Of a stretch of 64,000 bases of DNA, positions 10,931 through 21,789 are shown one piece after another. A program made the position numbers and the translations under genes. The stretch comes from Phyllostachys edulis (lineage: Eukaryota > Streptophyta > Magnoliopsida > Poales > Poaceae). The DNA is taken from the NCBI GenBank assembly GCA_036346405.1, contig CM070546.1, positions 108,444,826-108,508,825 on the forward strand, read 5' to 3'. The notes under the pieces are model-generated. The model made no database searches. It was not told the origin of the DNA and worked only from the letters and a program-made list of their open reading frames with translations. Positions within the stretch are counted from its first letter, which is position 1. The number at the start of each line of letters is the position of its first letter.

Positions 10931-11098
10931 CGCGTCCGCGAGGAAGCGTCCCTAAGGACGAATTGTGTGGTCTTGTCGTTCTGAAAAGTTAGCATCACAG
11001 TGTGTTGTCTTATTGATCTGCAAAAGTGGTAGCGCGTGGCATGTTAGGATGTGGTCTTTTCGTCCTAAAAAGGTCGCATCTATCGAGTGGTCTCTTCG
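10931..11098 (-). other. unassigned segment between the GRF-like gene and LTR3
   Basis: A minus frame is open but matches no family I recognise. It holds two imperfect copies of a 35-40 base segment (GACGAAAAGACCACA and AACGACAAGACCACA forms). It may be diverged middle sequence of the interrupted PMD/GRF gene. Confidence 0.35.
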
Positions 11099-11518
11099 TG
11101 TAACGCCCGACCCGGGGCCACCTGGGTGGTCCTCCTGGATCAACCAGAAGGTCCATCAGGACCTCCCAGAAGATCCAGCAGAGCCACCCGAGAGGACCTC
11201 CAGGACCACCCAGGAGGTCTGGTAGGACCGCCCAGAGGTTCTGGAAGCATCCCCGAGGAGGTCGTGGAGCCAGAGAGGACCCCAAAGACCCCTCACGGTC
11301 AGACCAGGGGAGGTCGTGGAGGACTGAGGTGTCCTCAAGACCTCCCACGACCAGACCCGAGGGTGGTCGTGGAGGGCCGAGGCTACCCCAGGACCTCCCA
11401 CGACCAGACCTGAGGGTGGTCGTGGAGGACTGGGATCACTCCAAGGTCCTCGGTGCAACCAAGCTAGCCCCAAGGATCATCAGCTAGCTCACACAACAAC
11501 AAAAGTGGTAACAATTCT
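11099..11518 (-). mobile_element. LTR3, left part, of a large gypsy LTR (minus orientation)
   Basis: It begins TGTAACGCCCGACCCGGGG, preceded by CTTCG. The sequence has dense GACCTCC/GGAGGTC copies (11,130-11,450), then a block related to the PBS-proximal end of the G1 LTR (CAGCTAGCTCACACA near 11490). LTR2 interrupts it at 11519, and the rest resumes at 17954. ATTCT (11514-11518) is the left copy of the LTR2 target-site duplication. Confidence 0.75.
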
Positions 11519-11571
11519 TGTAAGGACCTCCTCGGAATATATTTTGGAACCGACTGATTTTTTTTTAGCTA

Positions 11572-11603
11572 CGGTACTACCGCACGGAGGAGCGGTAGTA
11601 CCG
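11572..11603. repeat. perfect 12-bp-arm inverted repeat
   Basis: CGGTACTACCGC and GCGGTAGTACCG are separated by 8 bases, close to the PBS-proximal end of LTR2. This would form a strong hairpin or cruciform. Confidence 0.85.
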
Positions 11604-11619
11604 CTCGTTTCAACCCGAG

Positions 11620-11745
11620 GGGAGGTCCGCCAAGACCTCCCAGGAGATCTTCAAGACCTCCTGGAGGTCTAGGTCTGCTAGGACCTCCCAGGAGATCTTC
11701 AGGACCTCCCAGGAGTTCTTCAAGACCTCCTGGAGGTCTTGGCCT
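11620..11745. repeat. cluster of GACCTCC/GGAGGTC palindromes
   Basis: Tandem blocks of about 35 bases (GACCTCCCAGGAGATCTTCA type) contain the palindrome AGACCTCCTGGAGGTCT twice. Confidence 0.8.
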
Positions 11746-12088
11746 CTATGCACTGAGCCAGTCCAAGGAAATCTAAGCCAGCTCGCACAGGCCAACAATA
11801 GTGTGATCAAATCCATACAACAACTGGAAAGAAGCAAAAGAGAAATTAACATATATTATTAAAGACCTTACGGTCAAGCTTCTTACAGGGGTTTGCCACC
11901 AGGGCTTACAAAAGAGCATTTTGCAGCAGACACAAGAATCCAACGAGCAGATCCAACCGATCAGCCCACAGGCTATCGAGTGGAGGACGTCCCCTAGCAT
12001 GCATAGCCCCCAAAGATCTCTTCTTATTGGAGCCTTGAGCTCCCTGGAACTCCCTGATCTGCTGGTTGAAACAGAGGGTACAAGCCAT

Positions 12089-12108
12089 GAGTACTTTTGA
12101 ATGTACTC
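12089..12108 (-). promoter_or_regulatory. GAGTAC-N8-GTACTC hairpin in LTR2
   Basis: This is the same inverted repeat as at 2947-2965, followed by CAGCAAGCC as in the solo LTR at 32937. Confidence 0.7.
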
Positions 12109-12525
12109 AGCAAGCCGTGGGGAGATAAATGCAAGTAATATTTATGAAGGGCTTGCCAAAAGAGAGATGTATGGTTAGTTGTAGAAAGCAATTTTTGATA
12201 GTAAATAACATGTATAGATTGCAAAGCTCAAGTTGAAAACAATAATACATAAATACATTTGTTTGAAAGGAGGGAGTGAGCACCAGCCCACTTCCAAAGC
12301 CACTTGGGGAGTGCAGTCGCACCCACCACTCAGACCTCTCCCAAGACCTCTCTCGAGCACCCACTCCAGAGCTCCACGCCCAGCCCCTGGACCTCATCTC
12401 GAGCCAACCATGACCCCTCTAAGCCGGCCAAGGTCTCTTCGAGGCAAAGCCACAGCCTCTCGTAGAGGCGCCCAGGGACACATTTATAAAAGTCTACCCT
12501 TTTGCTCCACTTCTCCGGGAGATAT

Positions 12526-12590
12526 CCATAACCAAGGACTTGGCTATTCAAATAGATTTTATGCTCTGTAGAGGTGTACAACTTTACCCA
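12526..12590 (-). promoter_or_regulatory. conserved LTR module in LTR2
   Basis: Reverse-oriented copy of the module: GGCTATTCAAATAG, then CTGTAGAGGTGTACAAC, then TTTACCCAC. Its orientation agrees with the LTR. Confidence 0.75.
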
Positions 12591-12599
12591 CAATCCACG

Positions 12600-13555
12600 A
12601 TCTCTCTAGCGGGACGGGTTCCAGAAAGACCCTTGCTCACTTCCGAGGGTGAGCAGTCTAGAGAGTGTGGCAAGGCCTTTACAAAGCTTTGAATCGGCTC
12701 AAGTCGCTAGCTAAGGTTTCTAAATCCTCTGTCGGGTTATTGGTGCCCCTCTTGCAAATACCAAAGACGCAGCTCCACCACAATAGAAACAAGCCAGCTC
12801 ATTGCTAATTATTCGGCCCAGGCTATCCCTATAAAATGACCTTGTGGTTGCACGGATTACCCGGATCCACATACACAAAGTTAGGTCCTTAATCTACTCA
12901 GGCAAGGCAACCTCATCCCATTGTGCACATGGCACCCCCTTTGCTGCACAATCACTTACCCGAGTGTGAGAACATCTTGGGTTTAACCCGGCCATTGGAC
13001 CACCCAGTCCTAGCACTGCAAATTTTAACAAGGTGGCCTCGCACCACTAAAGACACAACGGGGGCATTACGCCACAGTTGCATAATGGTGGCACCAACCA
13101 CGGTTCCATAGTTTAATTAGTCAAGATTATTAATTGATGAGGCATGATTCACCAGACCCACGGTTCTACAGCAAGGCTAAGCATAATCTTACGGTCCCAT
13201 GTTGCCAATACCAAGCAATACCAACTAAAATGCCCGATCTAAGGTGTCCAGAGGAGATCATGTCAACATGTCAAGTTCAAGTGTCCAAGGAGGCGTAATG
13301 TCAAGTAGGAGAATAGCTACTGCCCAAACTAGTTCTATAAAAGTAGCCATGCAAGTTTAACAAATCAAAATACTTTTGTAAAATAGGATCAAGATGATCA
13401 AGGGATTCCACGACTTGCCTCTGTTGATGAGCAAAGCTTCGGTTGAGGGCTTGATCCACGAGCTCTTTAGCAAAAACCAAGATTTACACGTTCACCAAAA
13501 TAAACCAAATAAGCAAAGAAACTCTAAGAATCCAAAAGAACTTACTTAGAACAAA
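12600..13555 (-). other. central part of LTR2, no gene
   Basis: LTR body without recognisable coding. Fragments of it resemble LTR3 near 18,600-19,130, for example the GGTCTAGAG...GGCCTTTACA segment. Confidence 0.5.
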
Positions 13556-13710
13556 GAGAGAGGAGGTCCACTGAGAAGGGGAGGTCCGAGAGGGAGGTCC
13601 ACACCCAAGGAGTTCCAAACCAAAGGAGCTTGGGGAGCTCACCAGGACAAGGAGAAACCGTGGGAGAGGTTAGAGTGAGGAACAAGGAGGAAGTGGATGC
13701 CCCTGGTGCT

Positions 13711-13720
13711 CTATTTAAAG
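13711..13720 (-). promoter_or_regulatory. TATA-like box of LTR2
   Basis: On minus it reads CTTTAAATAG, followed by AGCACC. It lies downstream of the minisatellite in LTR orientation, so the array would be in the U3 region. Confidence 0.45.
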
Positions 13721-15060
13721 GAGAAAGAGAGTAGAAGCACCACCAAAAGGAAAAGACCAGGTTCAAGGTATTGGTACAAAAGGTACACTGCTAGCAAGTA
13801 CAACAAAGGACTAAAATAGTCAAAAGAGGTGACATAAAGTAGAAATGGGTACAAAGGAAAAGACAGCATTTTAATGTGACTTCAGCCCACATCAAATGCG
13901 CTTAAGAACCTGAGGCAAGGGGTCCTGAAGAGGTCAGGACCCAAGGGGAGGTCGAAGGGGAGGACACGACCCACGGGGGAGGTCATGGCCAACTAGGGTG
14001 GTCTTTACAAAAAGGCCACGGGGGAGGTCCGAGGGGACAAGGAGGCCCAAAGGACAGGAGGTCCTACAGGGAGGAGGTCCCGAAGGGGAGGTCCTGAGGA
14101 CAAGGAAAAACGTCTCGAGGAGATCCTGAAGACAAGCAAGTCTAGAGGAGGTCCTGAAGGCAAAGAGGTCTTTAGGACAAGGAGGTCCTGAAGACAAAGG
14201 GGGAGGTCTTGAGGATAGGGGGTCCTAAAGACAACAAGGAGGTCCGAAGAGAAAAGGGAAAGTGAGGAGGTCAAAACCATCAGGGAGGTCCAAACACAAG
14301 GGAGGTCTGAACCTACGAGGAGGTCCAAACACAAGGGAGGTCTGAACCTACGAGGAGGTCCAAGCACAAGGGAGGTCTGAACCTACGAGGAGGTCCTGAT
14401 CAAAGGAGAAAACCGTGACCAAGAGGGTGGCCCTGAATCACAAGAGTGGTCCTGGCAAAGGACCAAGGGGAGGTCCAGAGGACCAAAGGGGTCCTGCGGC
14501 AAAGTGGTCTGGAGGCCAAGGTTAACCAAGGGGGTGGTCTTTACAAAAAGACCAACAAGGACCAGAAGGGAGGTCTTTGCAAAAAAGGGTTAACAAAGGA
14601 GGTCACATCCAAAGAGGGAAGGTTGTGGCCTAAAAGGGGAGATCCTGACCATAGGAGATGATCTGGACCAGGAAGGTGGTCTTTACAAAAAGACCAGCAA
14701 GGATCGGGGAGGTGGTCCTTGCAAAACAGTCAGGAAGAGGTCTTGGGAACAAAAGAAAAACGCGCAGCCAAGCAGGGCCGTCCGATCAAGATCGGATGGC
14801 TCGGATAGTACGCGCCCGCGCGAAGAGAGAGAAAAGGGAGTTGACCAGAGGCACGGTTCAAAGGAGGACAAGGAGATCAGAACCAAAGGCAGGTCCTGAC
14901 CGCAAGATCTACAAGGGGAGGTCCTGGACGGTTAAGATCTCACAAGGGGAGGTCCTAACGGTCAGGATCGAAAGCAAGGGGAGGTCCTGACAGTTAGATC
15001 TCTCAAAGGAGATCCCAACGGTCAAGATCTGAACAAGAAGAGGTCCTGAACGGTTAAGAT

Positions 15061-15255
15061 CTCCAAAGGGGAGGTCCTAACGGTCAGATCTAATAAGGGG
15101 GAGGTCTGAATGGTTAAGATCTCCAAAGGGGATGTCCTAACGGTCAGATCTAACAAGGAGGAGGTCTGAACGGTTAAGATCTCCAAAGGGGAGGTCCTAA
15201 CGGTCAGATCTAACAAGGGGGAGGTCTGAACGGTTAAGATCTCCAAAGGGGAGGT
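15061..15255. repeat. 60-bp tandem repeat
   Basis: Units start at 15061, 15121, 15181 and 15241 (partial) with only a few differences. Each has two GAGGTC sites and the GATC-centred words AAGATCTCC and AGATCTAA. Confidence 0.92.
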
Positions 15256-15418
15256 CTTGCACGAGGGGAGGTCCTGCGCGACCAGGAGATAAGACGCGGT
15301 GGAGCAGGACCGTTAGATTTCGATCGGATGGGGCAAGGCAATTGGGCCGTTCGGACCGAGTGAACGCTTCAACAGATTGGGGTCGTCCAATATGGATCGG
15401 ATGGCTCTAAAGGAGTGG

Positions 15419-15441
15419 GACGTTCGGATCATCCGAACGTC
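15419..15441. promoter_or_regulatory. 23-bp palindrome with 11-bp arms in LTR2
   Basis: The arms are GACGTTCGGAT and ATCCGAACGTC around a single C. A shorter version (GTTCGGA-N3-TCCGAAC) occurs in the unrelated-looking solo LTR at 28834-28850, also upstream of the TATA box in LTR orientation. Confidence 0.8.
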
Positions 15442-16396
15442 TCAACAAGATCAAACCGTCCAACGCAAATCGAATGGTACACAAGCGATAGAGGTCAGGA
15501 TCAATCGGAAGGCTCGAACGGACGTGAGGGAGGTCCAAGTAAGCGAGGGGGAGGTCCTAAAGGACACATAGAGATCAAAGGCAGCTCCAAAAGGGCACAG
15601 GGAGGTCCAAAAGGACGTTGATGTTGGAAATATGCCCTAGAGGCAATCATAGAGATGATTATATTTCCTTATGTTCATAATATTGGATAAAATGTTATCT
15701 TGTTCCAAGAATAATATTGTTAATATTGATTATCAAGTATGTGACTTGATTGTGAAACTCTATATTTCTGCGATAATTATTCTTATACGATCCCTGGTCG
15801 GAAACATATGAGGACACATATGAATAGACTAGCATATGTATTGGTTGATGACTATGTTTCACGGGTCATGGATATGGAGATATCAAACCAATAATATGGA
15901 CACATGTTAGAGAACATGATGTTGGATTAGACCCACCTTGAGACACTATTAAGATTGTTATGATTCTATGTGTCGTTAGTTGGTCTCAAGCAATGTTGAT
16001 GTATACTCCTTAGACTCGATATCAAGCATGGTTTCCTACATATGTAATAGCACTCTTAGGGGTTGCCAAACGCTACACCGTGAATCGGGTAGTTATAAAG
16101 GTAGCTTTGGGTATGCTATGAAACATGCAGAGGAATGTGATTTGGTCGGATATGGATTTGCCCTCCTAACATAACCGAAGAGATGTCTTGGGCGCCCTCG
16201 TTGTGGTCGGATAAAGAAAGTGCATGGCCATACCACTAGTAGTCGAAGTGTTCGACCACGTGAAGTAATCCGACACTCGATCGAGAAAGTATTGAACAGT
16301 CCATGGATGACACAACATCTCACCTGGAGTTCAACCAGACATCGTGAGGCAAAGGGAGTATACACGAGTAGGTCGCTTAGTTCGAACAATCACGGA

Positions 16397-16556
16397 ATGG
16401 TCGTATGGAGATACGAGCTGGTCGTAGACTGGTCGAACGTAGTCACAGGGTGGTCGTAACCTGGTCGTAAGGAATTACGAACTGGTCATGACCAAATACA
16501 AACTGGTCGTATAGAGATAGGACCTGGTCGTAAGTGATGAGGACCTGGTCGTAGAT
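16397..16556. repeat. CTGGTCGTA short-word array
   Basis: GGTCGTA or a close variant recurs about eight times at 10-30 base spacing, often as CTGGTCGTA, with some inverse partners (TACGA). Confidence 0.75.
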
Positions 16557-16765
16557 CATATTGCATTAAGGTTCGTCCGATATAATTTGTGTGTATTCGG
16601 AAATCGTTATGTTCTGCTAGGAGCCGCTACGACTCGTGATCGAAAAGGGTTTCCGAGTCGCAACCGATTACGCATGAACCTATAGGGTCACACACTTAAC
16701 GGGTTGGAATAAACCGGTACGAATACGATTCGACAAACGTGTTCGGATAGGATCCGTCACGAGCA

Positions 16766-16774
16766 CTATATAAG
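16766..16774 (+). promoter_or_regulatory. TATA box of the copia solo LTR
   Basis: CTATATAAG is followed at about 30 bases by ATGAGGCCGC. Confidence 0.6.
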
Positions 16775-17236
16775 GAGATGCATGAGGCCGCTGTTGGGTG
16801 GTACGCGTGAATCACCACCGAAACCCTAGCCGCCATCTTCCTGAGAGCTCTGCCGTGCGACCTGGTGCTAGTACATCGACGCATGGTTGTTCCTTCCCTG
16901 GACGTGTGGATACCGTAGAGGCGCTACTGCAATTGTTGCGCTTGAGGACGATCCGCGATCTTCACATGGAACTGCAGAGGTTGTTGGAGGAGACGATCAA
17001 CTCGCGAGGACGCTGGACGATCGACTACAACCACTGCATCAACTTGCTCAACGCTGGACGATCGACTACGACCACTACATCGACGCACTCTACATTGGAC
17101 TAGGCTGCTCCAACCCTTCTTCCGCTACTATGCGTATCTGGTGGTAACGATCTGTAATCATCTAGTTGCTTGGCTTCCTGGTTTACGTGGTAGAAATTTT
17201 GATTTGTAGCTATCGTAGCCTACCCGTGGCCCAACA

Positions 17237-17953
17237 ATTGAGAGGTCCACAGGGAGGTCCAAATAGAGAAAGAGGTCTAGATCAAGGAGATCTTGATAGA
17301 GACGGACATTTAAGCCAAAGGGAGGTCTAAACACAAAGAGATTCAAACCAACAAAGGGGAGGTATGGACTAAAGGAAGTCCAAACAAAAGATTACAAGGA
17401 GTGGTCTAGAGAACCAAGGAGGTTGAACCTACAAGGAGGTCCAGCTGAAGGGAGGTCTGGACCCTTAAATCCCAAAGAAGGAGAGGCCCGGATGAAATGG
17501 AAAACCCAAGGAAGGATATCTCCAAAAGGAGGAGATCCGAGGCAAGAGATCCAAAGAGAGGAACTCAATGGAGGTCTTGAGAGAAGAAGAAAAAGAAGAA
17601 GAAAAGGTCAGAAAGATAAGAGGGATCTGGACATCAGGAGATGTCCAACACAAGGAGGATCTAGACATAGGGGAATGTCCAGCAAGAGGAAGGTCTAGGG
17701 AAGGAGCGAGAGAGGCCTAGAGGAGGAGAAACTAACCTGGAGGACAAACAAGGCAAACAGAGAAAGGAGGCTGAAAACCAAGGAACAGCAATAACTCCAA
17801 AGCAACCAAAAGAGATTAATTGAAGTTTGATTAGTTCAGGTTAAATCTCCAAATTTCAGAAATCTTCAAGTTAAGCTTTGAACTCTCAACAAAACCAAAT
17901 AGTTATTTTTATTTTGAAAGTTTTTCAAAACACTGGACAAATGAGACGTTACA
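17237..17953 (-). repeat. GAGGTCC array of LTR2, right block, and LTR end
   Basis: The array continues to about 17720, then AT-rich sequence runs to the LTR terminus. Repeat-derived frames here are not genes. Confidence 0.85.
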
Positions 17954-18173
17954 ATTCTTCAATGCAAGCTTTATTAATATCAACAAAGTTAATTACAAAG
18001 GGAGGCTTACAAGCCGGCAACCAAAACACAGCCGAAGGTAAACAAGAAGGCCATCCGATACACCACAGGCAATCGGCTGGAGGGCGCATCCTAGTCGGCC
18101 AGGACCTCTAGGTCCACTGCGAAGATCTCCTCAAAGCTTTCTTTCCTGCTCAAAAACATAATCGAGCAAGAAT

Positions 18174-18192
18174 GAGCACAACAACTGTGCTC
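18174..18192 (-). promoter_or_regulatory. GAGCAC-N7-GTGCTC hairpin: compensated form of the LTR hairpin
   Basis: It lies where GAGTAC/GTACTC is expected in this LTR. Both arms differ by one base but still pair perfectly (T to C with A to G). Confidence 0.75.
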
Positions 18193-18508
18193 GCAAGTTA
18201 CACCCGTCAATTAACAGAATGACATGTATAAATTGATATCTCAAAGAAAGGCATAATATGGTTAGTTTGCATAAAGCCAAGTTTGTTTCAATTACATATA
18301 TTAAGTTCCAAGGCAGTTATACAATAACTAAAATTCATTTTCCAAATTCAATTTTACAGTTGGATAACATTCAGCACAAAGTGTGAAGGATACCCTCCTG
18401 TCACAAGGCTACCCGCCCAAAACTCATTTGGATAGCAATCCAAAATCAATTTCACAAACCTTTTAAAAACAAAACCAAGAGCTAACTTTGAGTGGCTTTG
18501 CTAGCATG

Positions 18509-18575
18509 TCCATGACCGTGGACACGGCTATTCGAATAGATTTATACTCTACAGAGGTGTACAGCTTTACCTACA
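18509..18575 (-). promoter_or_regulatory. conserved LTR module in LTR3
   Basis: GGACACGGCTATTCGAATAG, then TCTACAGAGGTGTACAG, then TTTACC. Confidence 0.75.
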
Positions 18576-19700
18576 AGACATATTTTCTCTGGTTTGTTTG
18601 GCATTCATCAACGCCACCTCACACTTCCTTTGGTGAGAGGTCTAGAGCACATGACAAGGCCTTTACAATGCATCAATCCACCGCAGTTCACCCTCGCTAA
18701 GGTTTCACCCCCTTTGGATTACCCATCCGCAGGGTTCAGGCCCCCTCTTGCGCCAGGTGGGACTACGAAGGTCGTAACATGACTACCCACCGCACCAACA
18801 GGATCAACCGCGATGGAGCTTTGCAAATTAGTCGGCTAGGTCCCTCCCACACAGGACAAGTGGTTGCACGATGGTGGCTATCAAGATGCAGCTCGCAGAC
18901 CGATCCTTAACTGGCTTGGCGACCACCACATACCCCTGGACCTCAACCTTACCCAGGATTGAGTCCATGCATAAACATTGCACCAGCCAAGCCAACCAAT
19001 TCGCCAAAGACCAAATCCATTTTCCATTTCTGTTTTTCCAAAACCATTTGCCAAAACCTCCACGACAACCCAATGTCATGGCTTTAAAACACAGGATACT
19101 TTGGTCTTTTGGTAGAAACACTTCCCAAATCAAGATTTTGGTCTAGCAAGACTAACCATACATTTTTCAAATGCCTCTGGTTCTCACTATTGCAAAAACT
19201 AGATTTTATCTAGGGTGACAATGAATTTGGTTCAATGTTGACAGTGGCCATACAATGGAAATTAGGTATAGCTATGAATTTTAAAACAGGTATTAAAATA
19301 TCTAAGTAAATTAAGCATGCATTATTATTTAAAATGGAACATAAATATGTTGAAATACTGGGTACAACATGGTCAAGGGTGTAACTTGCCTTGCTCAAAG
19401 GCTTGAGTGCCTTCTTCTTCCACAAGGAACTCTTGTTCTTCACTGCTTTCGCAATCTACACGGTGGGAAACAAAACAACTCAAATAGAGCTCAAGTAAGA
19501 TCCAAAGAAACTCCAATGAAACTCCAAAATAAAACCAACAGAGAGGCTAGGTGATCAGGAGAAGGTCCAAAGAGCTTGTTGGAGGAGGTCCGAAGCTTTA
19601 GAGAGGAGGTCCTAAGAGCTTGGAGGGAGGTCCAAGAACTGGTCGGTTGAGCTGGGGAGTAGAAATAGGGAAAAAGGTGAAAAGGGAAGGGCTGCCCAAG

Positions 19701-19710
19701 CTTATATAGC
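19701..19710 (-). promoter_or_regulatory. TATA box of LTR3
   Basis: On minus it reads GCTATATAAG, with the GAGGTCC array upstream of it in LTR orientation, the same layout as LTR2. Confidence 0.55.
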
Positions 19711-19929
19711 TGGAGCCATCGAGATTTCCAAGGGTATACGTGCTCAAGAGTTGGTGAAAAGGACACTAGGAGCAGGCAAAAGATGAGACAAAAGAATAGC
19801 ACGAGTGCTGCAAAAAAGTGATAGCATTTAATGCGACACAACAGACATTAAATGTGGGGAGACTCCCATGTGCAAAGGACATGGTCAAAGGATAAATAAA
19901 ATGGGTGTGACTGACAAATGGGGCCAGTC

Positions 19930-21780
19930 AAAGCTCAAGGGGAGGTCCTGCGGACAGGAGGTCCAAAAGACACAACAGCGGGGAGGTCCTAACGGTCAGA
20001 TCAAATCAAGGGGAGGTCCTGACGGTCAGATCTCTCAAGGGGGAGGTCCTGACGGTCAGATCAAATCAAGGGGAGGTCCTGACGGTCACATCTCTCAAGG
20101 GGGAGGTCTGGACGGTTAAGATCTCCAAAGGAGAGGTCCTAATGGTCAGATCTAACAAAGGAGAGGTCTGAATGGTTAAGATCTCCAAAGGGGAGGTCCT
20201 AACGGTCAGATCTAACAAAGGGGAGGTCTGGATGGTTAAGATCTCCAAAGGGGAGGTCCTAACGGTCGATCTCCAAAGGGGAGGTCCTAACAGTCAAATC
20301 TAACAAAGGGGAGGTCTGAATGGTTAAGATCTCCAAAGAGGAGGTCCTAACAGTCAGATCTAACAAATGGGAGGTCTGGACGGTTAAGATCTCCAAGGGG
20401 AGGTCCTAACGGTCAGATCAAGTCAAGGGGAGGTCTGGACGGTTAAAATCTCCAAAGGGGAGGTCCTAACGGTCAGATCTAACAAAGGGGGGGGGGTCCT
20501 AGAGGACATGGGGAGGTCCTGAAGGACGCGGGGAGATCCAAATGAGCGAGGAGGAGGTCCTAAAGGGCACAGGGAAGTCCTGAAGGACACGAGGAGATCC
20601 AAGTGAACACCGAAGGGTTCCAAAGAACACAGAAGGAGCTCAAATGATTATGAGGGGAGACTTAGGCCTAGGGAGGTCTAAGACAGAGGAGCATCGATGA
20701 GGGAAGGTCTGGTCCAGGGGAGGTCCAAGCACCTAAGAGGCCTAGACCTAAGGAGGTCTGGACCAGAGAAGGACAAAACAAAGGAGGTCTGAACCCTCGG
20801 ATCCAAACGAAGGAGAGGTCTGGACCATCAGATCCAGACGAAGGGTGGCCTGGACGGAGAGGTTTCAAGGGGAGTGGGATCCAACAGAGGAGATCCACAT
20901 AAAGTGGTCCAAAGGAGGTCTTGACGGTCAGGATAAACTCAAAGGTGATCCCGATGGTCAAGAGGAGATCAAGGAGGTCTCGACGGTCAAGACGAACATG
21001 GGGAAGGTCTCAACGGTCAAGATGAAGCCAAATAAGATCTCGACGGTCAAGACCAACACAGGGGAGGTCTCAACGGTCAAGATGAAGCCAAAGGAGGTCC
21101 TTACGGACCCGGGGAGGTCCAAATGAGGTTCAGATGGACACAGAGAGGTCCAAATGAACTCTAGGAGGTCCGACTGTACCCAAGGGAGGTTCCAAATGAA
21201 CCCGGGGAGGTTCACTTGAGCACACAGAGACCCAATTGGGCACAAGGAGGTTCAATTTGAACAAGAAGCAATCTAGTTGAACACAAAGAGATCCAATGAA
21301 CAGAAGGTTGTCCATTTGATCAGAGGGAGATCCAAATGAATCACTGGGCGTTCCAATGAACAAGAGAGGGATTCAATTGAATACCAGGAAGTCCACATGA
21401 ACTCAGAGGGGGTTCCAATGAACATAGAGAGGTCCAAGGGACACAGAGGAGTTCACATGATCAAAGGAAGGTCCAAGTGAACACAAGAGGCCTAGATGAA
21501 CCAAAGAGAAGTTCAAATGGACACAAGGAGGTCCAAATGAACTAGAAGAAGGTTCAATGTAGCCTAAAGATGTTCAAGTGAGTACCAAGGGCTTCAAATG
21601 AACCTGAGGAGGTTCAAAAGAACACGAGGAAATCCAAATGAACATTAGGAGGTCCAATTGAACACAGGGGAGGTTCAATTGAACACAAGGAGATCCAATT
21701 GAATGCCAAGAGGTCCAATTGAACACTGGAGGGTTTAACAGAGTAAAGGGAGATTCAGATGAAGGACAGAAGGAGATTCA
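19930..21780 (-). repeat. GAGGTCC minisatellite array of LTR3
   Basis: It includes a 60-bp unit (20101, 20161, 20221 and onwards) nearly identical to that of LTR2 with GGTTAAGATCTCC and GGTCAGATCTAAC halves. From about 21,100 the unit changes to a 20-30 base form, GAGGTCCAAATGAACAC, repeated with variation to the junction. Open frames across this block are repeat artefacts. Confidence 0.9.
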
Positions 21781-21789
21781 AATGAACCT

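Larger units (their letters stand above)
13555..15621 (-). repeat. GAGGTCC minisatellite array of LTR2 (left block)
   Basis: About 2 kb in which GAGGTCC/GAGGTCT recurs every 15-35 bases with varying spacers. From 15061 to about 15255 it becomes a clean 60-bp tandem repeat, three units, each with CGGTTAAGATC and CGGTCAGATC halves. A similar 60-bp unit is found in LTR3. The array continues after the nested copia LTR (17237-17720). Confidence 0.9.
15622..17236 (+). mobile_element. BARE/Angela-like Ty1/copia solo LTR (1,615 bp)
   Basis: It begins TGTTGGAAATATGCCCTAGA, the well-known start of BARE-1/Angela/RIRE1-type copia LTRs in grasses, and ends GGCCCAACA. The flanks are GTTGA (15617-15621) and ATTGA (17237-17241), a duplication with one mismatch. 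It sits inside the GAGGTCC array of LTR2. No gag or pol is present. A TATA box lies at 16766. Between 16397 and 16556 it has an array of GGTCGTA words that I do not associate with this LTR family. The family name comes from recognition of the first 20 bases. Confidence 0.88.
11519..17953 (-). mobile_element. LTR2: very large solo LTR (about 4.8 kb without its insert)
   Basis: Read on minus it starts TGTAACGTCTC and ends GAGGTCCTTACA. ATTCT flanks it exactly on both sides (11514-11518 and 17954-17958), and LTR3 sequence continues across. No coding is found inside. The block at 11740-12030 is clearly related to the G1 LTR at 2590-2900. It carries the hairpin (12089), the conserved module (12526), a TATA-like box (13711), kilobases of GAGGTCC minisatellite and a nested copia solo LTR (15622-17236). 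Long ORFs inside it are products of the repeat arrays. Confidence 0.9.
17954..21789 (-). mobile_element. LTR3, right part, truncated at 21,789
   Basis: Continuation of LTR3 after the LTR2 insertion. It has the AGGCAATCGGCTGGAGGGCG block (about 18068), the hairpin variant (18174), the conserved module (18509), a TATA box (19701) and a GAGGTCC array over 19,900-21,780. It should end in a CGTTACA-type terminus but instead changes abruptly into copia coding near 21,790, so its 5' end (minus) is lost. Total retained length is about 4.25 kb. No coding is seen. Confidence 0.8.

Noticed and set aside
10931..11098. Open minus frame considered as the missing middle of the PMD gene
   Set aside because: No PMD motif is visible and it contains imperfect internal repeats; left as unassigned.
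16798..17147. Overlapping 101- and 86-residue plus frames at the end of the BARE-like LTR
   Set aside because: Such LTRs have long leaders with chance frames; the two frames overlap and neither shows a domain.
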